A DNA stretch of 64,000 bases from Helcococcus ovis (GTDB lineage Bacteria; Bacillota; Clostridia; Tissierellales; Peptoniphilaceae). The notes under the pieces are model-generated. The model saw only the letters and a list, made by a program, of their open reading frames with translations. It did not search any database and was not told where the DNA came from. The stretch covers positions 992,001-1,056,000 of the forward strand of contig NZ_CP119081.1 in assembly GCF_004524775.2 (NCBI RefSeq), in the 5' to 3' direction. The position numbers were made by a program, and so were the translations under genes. Of this stretch, positions 54,971 to 62,671 are shown piece after piece (position 1 is the first letter of the stretch; every line of letters starts with the position of its first letter).

Positions 54971-57900
54971 CTAACTTATAATAAAATCAATCCAATCTTC
55001 ATTTTTAATTTTTAAATCAACTTTTGAATCATCAGAGTTACTTATTCTTTCTATTAGTAATAATCCTTTTCTTGCAATATTAAATGCCCCATTAGCATCT
55101 CCATTATCAGGAAGTTTAAGGTTTTTAATAGCAACATCATTGGAATTATAATAATTTCCATTCTCATCTGCAACAGGAGATATAATATAATCTTGGATAT
55201 TATCATGGTTTCTTAATTGAACACTATACTTAAACGCATCAAAAACAACCTTTAATAATTTTATTTTCTTAGAATCGTTTATTTTATCAATTAAAGAAAT
55301 TATATCTTTATCTTTATCTTCAAAATTAATTCCAAGTTCTATTAATTTATTTTTAAGAATCTCTGTAGGTTTAACATAAAAATATTCCTTCTTTTTGGAA
55401 TTATAACTTATTCTTTCTCCCCTTGTTGATACTATCCATTTTTTAGATTTTTTATTTTTGAATGATACAAAATTAAATTTTTCAAAATTTTTATAATCAA
55501 AAATGAATTTAAAATCTAAATCTTCATTATCAAAATATATATTCTTAAATCCCTTAATAAATTCCTCATACTTAGTAGTATTAATAGAGTTTAATCTAAA
55601 TAAATTTGTGAAACCAGTCACAGGGTCTATTACAGAAGTATATGCAGCAGGTAAATAGAATACTATACCATTTTGTCCTTGTAAATCTTGATACGAATCA
55701 ACTGGATAACATGCTTGTATTGGATTTAATATTCCTGAAGGTTCTAAATTTTTTCCTTCATCATAGGTTTCCTTAAATGATAAAGCAGAAAGTTTGTTCA
55801 TTAATGCTAGTTCAAATTTTTGATAAACTTGTCTCTCTACTTTGAATCTACCACGTTTAAAACCTTGATTAAGATTTTCCAAAATAACAATAGCTTCATA
55901 ATCTATTATTAATTTACTCAATTTATGAACAACATGACTTAAGTAACCATCTTTCAGTTCTTTAATTTTATTTATATTTGTCCAATTTTTTCTAGCTCTA
56001 TCTCTATCTTCTTCTCTTGTTCTAAGTTTATCTTGATAATCAACTTCTACTATAGAATTATCAAATCTATTTTGATTTAGAGTATTCAATGAACCTTGTT
56101 CAACAATGTTACCTTCTAAATCAATAACAGAGTAATAAAGTAAATGTCTCTCTCCTCTATCAATACCAATAATATGTTTTATTTCTCTATCTTTTATCAT
56201 ATTTTGTACAATCGAATTTACATTTTGATTAGATTTTAGGTCCCAATTAAACGTAATTGGAACATGGAAGAAAAACTGTGATTCAGAGTATCTTCTATCT
56301 TTTATTATGTCAAATCTCGCTTCTTTATAATTTAATACATCTTTGTTAAATAATGTTATTGCCTTATCACTTAAATCTTTTCTACCGATTTTTTTATTTA
56401 AATATCTATAGCATTCATGATAAATATTTTCTGGAATAGTATTTCCATCTTTATCAATTTTATTTAATAAGATGCTACCTTCTTTATGAATAATTGGCTT
56501 CTTTTCTAATTTTTTTCTGTAAAATATTTCTGCCTGTCCATTTAATTTTAGTTTTCTAGCCTTTAAATTTTCATCACTAAACATAGATAACCAATATAAT
56601 GTGTGTAAGTTTTTCTTACCCTTACTTTCAGGACTAAAGTCTTTATTATAAATTTGGAAAAGCAATAATTTTCCGTCTTCAACTGCTTTATTTACTAAAT
56701 CTTCATTTATAGTATCAAAATCTAAACTATACCCATAAGAATCAACATCTGCATAGAATTGATCCAATTTATCATAGTATTTTGCTTCTTTTAATTTAGA
56801 ATAATCAAAATCTTGAGTTCCTTGATATTTATTTAAAAATTTCTTACAGAAAGTTATCCATTGATTCAATGCATTTCTATATCCTACTTTATCATCTGTA
56901 TTTCTTAAATAATCTATTTGATATTTCTTTTTCCCATCAACTAGATTATTCTGTAATTCATACAATTCTTTTGATATCTCTAATCGACCTACAAACTGAT
57001 TAGATAAATAAATAGATTTATCTTCTCCATTTTCAAAATGATTCTTGACTTCTTTTTTAGAAATAGAACATTTAGGGATCATTTTTGCAGCGTCAGGAAA
57101 TAGATTATATTTCATTATTTCATAACAATTTTCTAAAAAATTAGTTATATTATTATCTAAAAGTTTATTATCTTCAAGTATACCTAAATAATAATTTCCA
57201 TCTTTTCTTAAAATTATACTTCTATTATCAGATATTTTACTTTCACTCCAGCCATCTGCTAAAGTTGGAAAATCAAAATTAATTTTTATTTTTTCTTTGT
57301 CTGAATATTTTCTAGTCAAATAATTTCTTGTCAAATTATATAATTGAATTATATTATAATCTGAAATAACTTCATTTAGTAATGGATAAAATGCTTCATC
57401 TAAATCCAATTCATCATTATTTATTAATAGTAATTTCCATTTATGATATTCTTCTAAATGTTTTTCTAAATATTCTTTAATAGCCTCTAATTTCATTGGA
57501 CTACCATAAATCGGTGTTTCAACTTTTAGTCTTTCAATAATATTAATTTTAAACTTTTCCAATAAAACATTAAAAACATCAATTTCTTCATATCCTTCCA
57601 CAGAACTAACAAGTTCTTGAATTTCCATTAAAGTTAAATATCCTTTTGCTTTACTAGTTTCATCTAATTCGATGTATTTTTTATATTTTTTCTTTTCTTC
57701 TTTTGTACCTTCTGTAATTTTTAAAGAATATCCTCTTCTAATTACATCCCATTGTCCAAAGAGCATTTGAGAAAATTTTTGTGTATTTCTAGCATCTATA
57801 TAAATATCTTCACTGTTTGCTGTTCTTAAGGAATTATACAAATTTTCTAATTGTACAAATATCGATGGGGAAACTTCAGTAGATTCAAAAAATGAAACAT

Positions 57901-58918
57901 TAAATTTATTTATCCTATCTACTAAGTCATTATCATCTTCAATTTGATCAATTAAAAATGATGTTGATTCTGAGTATTCTAATATTTGCTTCCTCAATTT
58001 AGTTAATACACCTAATTTAATATTTTTTGTATAAGGATTTCTTCTTAATTGTTGCTGAGTAAGATTTAATATTTCATTAATTCCCTGAACTTTTTCGCCA
58101 TTTTCTTTTGTAAATCCTCCTCGTATTGCTTGATATGTATCTATTCCTTTTTGAGTTATAACATAATTAAATCCATTAGGGTTAAAAAAATCTTTAATTG
58201 ATTTATCAATACTCATAATTCCTTCGGATTTTAAATTTTTTTCCAAATTATCTAATTTGTCTTCTAAATATTTAATATTTTTATTAAATACTTGTATATT
58301 TTTATAAAAATACACAAAGTTTTCATTTACAACCCTAAATGGTATACCTGTTGCAATATCTTTATCAGTAAAAATATTTTTTCTTGCTTCCCAAAAATTA
58401 CTTAATCTAGTCGTAAATTTGTTATATAAATTAATGCCATTAAAATATTCTTTATTATAAATATTGGTGGTTTCAACAAATTTTGGTAAAATTTCTAAGA
58501 TAAACTCTTTCTTAAATAATTTTCCATATAACTCTTTATTTTTTTTTACAATATCTTTAGAGAATTTTTCTCCATTTTTATCCAACTCTCCTGATAAAAT
58601 ATTTAATAATATTTTTCTATATTCTGACTGAATAGTTGTTAAATTTTTTTTAGATTCTTTATCAGTGGAATTTAAAAGTTCATGTGCATAATATAATTTT
58701 ATCCAGTCTAAATTTAAATCAGTTAACCTATTTCTAATATATTGTCTGTAATAATCATCTGCAATATTTTTTAAAATCGGATAAAAATTATTACGCTCAA
58801 AATCTTTATCTAATTTACCTAATTTTTCTAAATTTTCAAGTGTTTTCCCTACTGGTTTAAGCCTAAATCTAAGAGTTTTAGAAATAGATGCTATATTTGT
58901 AAGTCTTTCAAAAGACAT
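54971..58918 (-). CDS. cas12a: Cas12a (Cpf1) nuclease
   Basis: 1315 aa from the ATG at 58918 (AAAGGAG upstream; the earlier ATG at 58948 has none). N-terminus FERLTNIASISKTLRFRLKP is the Cas12a start. RNA-processing region IKDRRYSESQFFFHVPITFN (about 865-885); RuvC-I HIIGIDRGERHLLYYS (Asp about 918); RuvC-II IVILENLNQGFKRGRF (Glu about 1011); RuvC-III NGDANGAFNIARKGL (Asp about 1271). All catalytic residues present. It processes its own crRNA and cuts at T-rich PAMs. By memory the sequence closely resembles the Helcococcus kunzii Cas12a. Confidence 0.97.
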   Translation of the reverse strand: MSFERLTNIASISKTLRFRLKPVGKTLENLEKLGKLDKDFERNNFYPILKNIADDYYRQYIRNRLTDLNLDWIKLYYAHELLNSTDKESKKNLTTIQSEYRKILLNILSGELDKNGEKFSKDIVKKNKELYGKLFKKEFILEILPKFVETTNIYNKEYFNGINLYNKFTTRLSNFWEARKNIFTDKDIATGIPFRVVNENFVYFYKNIQVFNKNIKYLEDKLDNLEKNLKSEGIMSIDKSIKDFFNPNGFNYVITQKGIDTYQAIRGGFTKENGEKVQGINEILNLTQQQLRRNPYTKNIKLGVLTKLRKQILEYSESTSFLIDQIEDDNDLVDRINKFNVSFFESTEVSPSIFVQLENLYNSLRTANSEDIYIDARNTQKFSQMLFGQWDVIRRGYSLKITEGTKEEKKKYKKYIELDETSKAKGYLTLMEIQELVSSVEGYEEIDVFNVLLEKFKINIIERLKVETPIYGSPMKLEAIKEYLEKHLEEYHKWKLLLINNDELDLDEAFYPLLNEVISDYNIIQLYNLTRNYLTRKYSDKEKIKINFDFPTLADGWSESKISDNRSIILRKDGNYYLGILEDNKLLDNNITNFLENCYEIMKYNLFPDAAKMIPKCSISKKEVKNHFENGEDKSIYLSNQFVGRLEISKELYELQNNLVDGKKKYQIDYLRNTDDKVGYRNALNQWITFCKKFLNKYQGTQDFDYSKLKEAKYYDKLDQFYADVDSYGYSLDFDTINEDLVNKAVEDGKLLLFQIYNKDFSPESKGKKNLHTLYWLSMFSDENLKARKLKLNGQAEIFYRKKLEKKPIIHKEGSILLNKIDKDGNTIPENIYHECYRYLNKKIGRKDLSDKAITLFNKDVLNYKEARFDIIKDRRYSESQFFFHVPITFNWDLKSNQNVNSIVQNMIKDREIKHIIGIDRGERHLLYYSVIDLEGNIVEQGSLNTLNQNRFDNSIVEVDYQDKLRTREEDRDRARKNWTNINKIKELKDGYLSHVVHKLSKLIIDYEAIVILENLNQGFKRGRFKVERQVYQKFELALMNKLSALSFKETYDEGKNLEPSGILNPIQACYPVDSYQDLQGQNGIVFYLPAAYTSVIDPVTGFTNLFRLNSINTTKYEEFIKGFKNIYFDNEDLDFKFIFDYKNFEKFNFVSFKNKKSKKWIVSTRGERISYNSKKKEYFYVKPTEILKNKLIELGINFEDKDKDIISLIDKINDSKKIKLLKVVFDAFKYSVQLRNHDNIQDYIISPVADENGNYYNSNDVAIKNLKLPDNGDANGAFNIARKGLLLIERISNSDDSKVDLKIKNEDWIDFIIS

Positions 58919-58983
58919 TATTTTCTCCTTTATAATTTTATTTAACATTTACACGATTTTAATTTTAAAAAAAGAATTTATTT

Positions 58984-59004
58984 ATAGTAGAAATTATATT
59001 ATGT
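58984..59004 (-). repeat. partial CRISPR repeat in the cas12a 5' leader
   Basis: Minus strand ACATAATATAATTTCTACTAT: the middle of the type V repeat with a 2-nt insertion, but without the GTAGAT half of the handle, so it cannot fold into the stem. It would lie in the untranslated leader of the cas12a message. Confidence 0.7.
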
Positions 59005-59040
59005 TAATATTTTATCAAATTATGCAAGTGTTATAATAAT

Positions 59041-59068
59041 ATTATAACAATTAAATATAAAAATTCAA
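59041..59068 (-). promoter_or_regulatory. cas12a: cas12a promoter
   Basis: Minus strand -35 TTGAAT (59063-59068), 16-bp spacer, extended -10 TGTTATAAT (TATAAT at 59041-59046). It would start transcription near 59034, about 115 nt before the cas12a ATG. Confidence 0.7.
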
Positions 59069-59092
59069 ATATGTATTATGCTATCTTTGAAA
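59069..59092 (-). promoter_or_regulatory. partial protospacer with TTTC PAM abutting the cas12a -35 box
   Basis: Minus strand TTTC (59089-59092) followed by AAAGATAG (59081-59088), identical to the first 8 nt after the solitary handle at 59151-59169; a 20-nt protospacer would end at 59069, next to the -35 box. Beyond the seed only scattered matches occur, so binding rather than cleavage is expected. Confidence 0.65.
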
Positions 59093-59119
59093 ATAGTATT
59101 TTTCATAAAAAAGAAGCGA

Positions 59120-59173
59120 TTAACAAATAATAGCATTCTAAACTATCTTTATCTACTTTAGTAGAAATTTTAC
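59120..59173 (-). ncRNA. candidate CreR-like Cas12a guide RNA that represses cas12a
   Basis: Minus strand: extended -10 TGTTATAAT (59179-59187) would start transcription at about 59171-59173, right before AATTTCTACTAAAGTAGAT (59151-59169), an intact Cas12a handle with loop TAAA instead of TATT. It is followed by a spacer-like AAAGATAGTTTAGAATGCTA. The rest of the array repeat is absent and no second repeat closes it. The seed matches the site at the cas12a promoter. Such crRNA-like Cas-regulating RNAs (CreR) are known for type I and V-A systems; this case is inferred from sequence. Confidence 0.65.
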
Positions 59174-59218
59174 AATTAATTATAACATAATTTATTATTA
59201 AATTTATAATTATATTTA

Positions 59219-59710
59219 TATAATCACTTTTAATAAATAACCTATTTCTATATTTTTTAATTATTAAATAAACTCTTCACTCATTTTCCCACCAACAATC
59301 TTGAAAACTCTATCACAATATTTTAAAAGTCTGTTATCATGGAATTGCATTATAGTTTTTCTATTTGATTCTTCTGTAATCTCTTTTAGATTTTTTACTA
59401 CATCTATCGCCCTATTTGTATCTAAGCTTGCTGTAGGTTCATCTGCTAATATTAATTATATTTTATTTAAAATCATTTGCATTTTTATACACAACAACTC
59501 TTGATAAGTTTATTGATGAAATATCATAATTTCTAAAGTCATCTAGTGCATTTTTAGCCATCATTGATGATAACAAATTTAAATTTGTTCTTGACTTAAG
59601 GACAATTCACTTTTAAAAAATATAAAAAATGAAAGGTTGAAAATTTTAATTATGTATCTAAGTTAATTTCAGAAAATATTATAGAACAGTTAACGAGAAA
59701 ATGGTAAGAC
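59219..59710 (-). pseudogene. decayed copy of the ABC ATPase-permease-marR locus
   Basis: Three blocks in the same order and orientation as the intact locus: 59219-59457 resembles 48225-48463 (ATPase 3' part), 59458-59605 resembles about 49770-49910 (permease N-terminal part), 59606-59710 resembles 50517-50622 (marR 3' end). Internal stops, indels and two large deletions remove all function. Similarity judged by eye. Confidence 0.85.
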
Positions 59711-59864
59711 ACTGTTATTTGTCTTACCATTATTAAAACATATTTATTATAATCTAAATATATTAACCTTTAAGTAATTTTATCTATATGTATTTTCTAT
59801 ATAAATATACTTTTAGTTAACTTAAATTTTATTTTTTAACTGAATTTGTGAAAATATTTAATTC
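59711..59864. other. AT-rich junction before the second ECF cassette
   Basis: No gene or strong structure seen. The match to the first cassette begins abruptly at 59865, the stop codon of the S-component gene. Confidence 0.5.
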
Positions 59865-60449
59865 TTAAATCACTCCTGCTTTCTCAAAATGTTTTTTGAG
59901 TATCCTTGTTGCAACAAATGCTCCTATGCAAGCAAGAACAAAAGTTATCAAGCCAAAACCTACTGCCCACGAAACTTTGAAATAAGATAATGCTTCTTTT
60001 ATTTGTGCTTCACTCATTTTCCATTTTGATGCTCTTTCCACAAAAGAAGCTGTTCCGAATAAAATCACAGGAATTACTGTTCCTAAAAAATCTGCTAATG
60101 CAAATATCCCATATCCAATAATCATTCGTCCCTTGCTCTCATAATTTCCTATAATCAAATCACATATAATTCCACCGATTACAGCAAAGACTGCATGCGG
60201 CAAATGTCCTCCTGACAATGCAATTAAACCAAGAAGCGTTCCTGATATTGTAAATACGCCCTTCTTTTTAACTTTCAAAGCCATAAGGATATAAACGGTA
60301 GCAGCTACCATAAAGCTAACTCCTGAAGCAATAAATCCTCCAATAACTGTTGTTGCCATAGCAAAGCTGGCTGCCATGTATATCACAATTCCAATTGCAT
60401 TAAAAATTCCGATTGTAATAAAATCACGACCATTCAATTTGTTTTTCAT
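59865..60449 (-). CDS. ECF transporter S component, copy 2
   Basis: 194 aa, the same as copy 1 (648-1232) except one substitution near the end (ATRI versus AIRI). Same membrane pattern and neighbours. The DNA differs at a few positions only. Confidence 0.85.
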   Translation of the reverse strand: MKNKLNGRDFITIGIFNAIGIVIYMAASFAMATTVIGGFIASGVSFMVAATVYILMALKVKKKGVFTISGTLLGLIALSGGHLPHAVFAVIGGIICDLIIGNYESKGRMIIGYGIFALADFLGTVIPVILFGTASFVERASKWKMSEAQIKEALSYFKVSWAVGFGLITFVLACIGAFVATRILKKHFEKAGVI

Positions 60450-60459
60450 AAAAGTCCTC

Positions 60460-61164
60460 CTAATAAATTTTCTGTATTACTATCACAAGAGCAATCATCA
60501 AAGCTCCTAATAGTCCAATCATTAAGTCTGTTTTTCTAAACTGCAATTCTGTTAATGTTACCCTCTTCTCATCACTATCAAGTCCTCTAATAAGTGCTGA
60601 AGCTGACAGTTCATCTGAAATCTTAATCATTCTCATTAAAAGCGGAACAAGCGTATATTCAATATATTTAATTGGATGTAGCAATGGGAAAAATCTGCTT
60701 GTTACGATTCCTCGAATCTTCATATTCTCTTTTAATGCCTTGAGTTCTATTTTTATAGTTGGTACAAACCTAAGCAAAACACTAAAAGGTATACCAATGC
60801 TTCTTGGTACTTTCATTCTATTTAACGCTTCCAGCATTTCACTTACACTTGTAGTCTTTGTTATATATCCACCAAACATAGCAATTAAGGTCATTCTTGA
60901 CGCAAAGTAGATAAACATATATATTGCAAATACGATGCTTGCTTCTGGGAACTTTCGAAGCCCTAACTCTATGCAGTATAGAAGCACAAAAAACAAAATA
61001 AAGCGTAAAGCTCTTTCCCACATTCCGCTGTGTACATACAAAAAAAAGGCAAAGACAATCAGTCCGAAAAGTAGAATTGTATCGCTTATAAAAAAGCTCG
61101 TAAATCCAACAATTGGAAGTAGAGTAAGTTTTATTCTCGGATCAACTGTTTTTCTATCTATCAA
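60460..61164 (-). CDS. ECF transporter T component, copy 2
   Basis: 234 aa, matching copy 1 (1243-1947) with a few changes: MIDRKTVDPRIKL at the start, LRKFPEASIVF for LGKFPEASILF, and LEALNRM for LEVLNRM. Coupling region unchanged. Overlaps the ATPase gene by 11 bp as in copy 1. Confidence 0.88.
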   Translation of the reverse strand: MIDRKTVDPRIKLTLLPIVGFTSFFISDTILLFGLIVFAFFLYVHSGMWERALRFILFFVLLYCIELGLRKFPEASIVFAIYMFIYFASRMTLIAMFGGYITKTTSVSEMLEALNRMKVPRSIGIPFSVLLRFVPTIKIELKALKENMKIRGIVTSRFFPLLHPIKYIEYTLVPLLMRMIKISDELSASALIRGLDSDEKRVTLTELQFRKTDLMIGLLGALMIALVIVIQKIY

Positions 61165-62671
61165 GCTCTCTACCTCCTCTCATCTTGTCTAATATGAGAA
61201 ATTTATTACTTTCACTCATATTCAAAACATCTTCTATTTTTCCATCTCCCATTACCCAGAGCTTGCTCACTGTGTTCGCTAAAAACTCAAAATCATGACT
61301 TATCACCAAAACTGTTATCCCATTTTTTAATTGTTCTTCAATCAATTTTGCCACTGAAAGCATTGAGTCTTTATCACAACCTGATGTTGGTTCATCATAG
61401 ATAAAAACTTTTGCCCGTTTCATCATTCCACAAGCTATTGTCAATCTTTGTTTTTCTCCTCTTGATAAAGCAAACGGATGTTTATCTATATATTTATCTA
61501 AGCCTAGTATATTCAAAATAGACTTTGCCTTTTGAGTATTTTCTTTTTTATCTTTAATTGAAATACCAAGCAGCATTTCATCAAGTACACTTTCCGCAAA
61601 CAACTGATAGTCTGAATCTTGAAATACAAAATATGACATATTCATTAAATCTTTATGATTAAGCGACTTATCTTTCTCCGCCCATATTTTCCCCTCTTTT
61701 ATCTTCTCAAGTCCTGAAATTACCCTTGCAAAAGTAGTTTTCCCGGTACCATTTAACCCAATAAGACCAATGGCTTTTCCGCACTCCATATTGAAATCAA
61801 GATGATTTAAGATGTATTGGTTTTGCTTATTTCCAACCTTAGTTGCACTTGGGTAACAAAATTTCAAGCCTTTCCCACTGATACTTTCATCATTTAATTG
61901 ATATAAATCTTTCTTCTCACTTATCCTGTATTCTTCTAATTCAAGAGTTCTTAGTCCATTCTCATCCCAAAAATCCCTTTCAAGATGGATAACTTCTTCC
62001 CGACTCAAGTCCTGTACAATTTCTCCATCTTTCACCAAAAGAAAACGGTCAAATAAAGATTTTACATAGTACAAACGATGTTCAATTAGAACAACAGTTG
62101 TTCCTTTTTTCTTTAATTTTTCCAAAATTAAAAATAGGTCAAATGTTGCTTTCATATCCAAATTTGCTGAAGGCTCATCTAAAATTAAAACTTTCGGATT
62201 CATTGCATAGATGCTTGCAATAGCTATCTTTTGTTTCTGCCCGCTTGATAATTCAAAAACAGATTTTCCTTTAAGTTCCGGGGTATCCAACTCCACATAT
62301 ACTTCTTCTACTCTCTGTTTGATTTCATCTCTTGATTTGCAGATAGTTTGAAGCCCAAAAGCTATTTCTTCATCTGTCGTTGTCGTGAAAAACTGACTTC
62401 TTGGATCTTGAAATACAGTCCCCACAATATGCCCTACTTCATGAAGTAATAATTTGCTTATATCTTTTCCGGACACAAAGGCCTCCCCTTGCATTTTGCC
62501 CCTGTAATAATGCGGAATAAGACCATTCATTACACTTCCAAGAGTGCTTTTACCACTTCCACTTTTTCCTGAAATTAAAACAAATTCACCTTTTTTAATT
62601 TCAAGATTAATATTTTTTAAAGCAGTTCGCCCATCTTCCCATTCATAAGAAACATCTTTTAACAAAATCAT
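61154..62671 (-). CDS. ECF transporter double ATPase, copy 2
   Basis: 505 aa with both ATPase domains intact (Walker A SGKSGSGKST and GLNGTGKTTF; Walker B VLILDEPSANLD and VFIYDEPTSGCD). About twenty substitutions against copy 1, for example EDGRTALKN for EDGEVALKN and LDTPELKGK for LDIEELKGK. Probably functional. Confidence 0.9.
   Translation of the reverse strand: MILLKDVSYEWEDGRTALKNINLEIKKGEFVLISGKSGSGKSTLGSVMNGLIPHYYRGKMQGEAFVSGKDISKLLLHEVGHIVGTVFQDPRSQFFTTTTDEEIAFGLQTICKSRDEIKQRVEEVYVELDTPELKGKSVFELSSGQKQKIAIASIYAMNPKVLILDEPSANLDMKATFDLFLILEKLKKKGTTVVLIEHRLYYVKSLFDRFLLVKDGEIVQDLSREEVIHLERDFWDENGLRTLELEEYRISEKKDLYQLNDESISGKGLKFCYPSATKVGNKQNQYILNHLDFNMECGKAIGLIGLNGTGKTTFARVISGLEKIKEGKIWAEKDKSLNHKDLMNMSYFVFQDSDYQLFAESVLDEMLLGISIKDKKENTQKAKSILNILGLDKYIDKHPFALSRGEKQRLTIACGMMKRAKVFIYDEPTSGCDKDSMLSVAKLIEEQLKNGITVLVISHDFEFLANTVSKLWVMGDGKIEDVLNMSESNKFLILDKMRGGRELDR

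Noticed and set aside
59301-59504. Plus-strand 67-codon frame upstream of cas12a
   Set aside because: It lies antisense to the decayed ABC ATPase copy and has no support.
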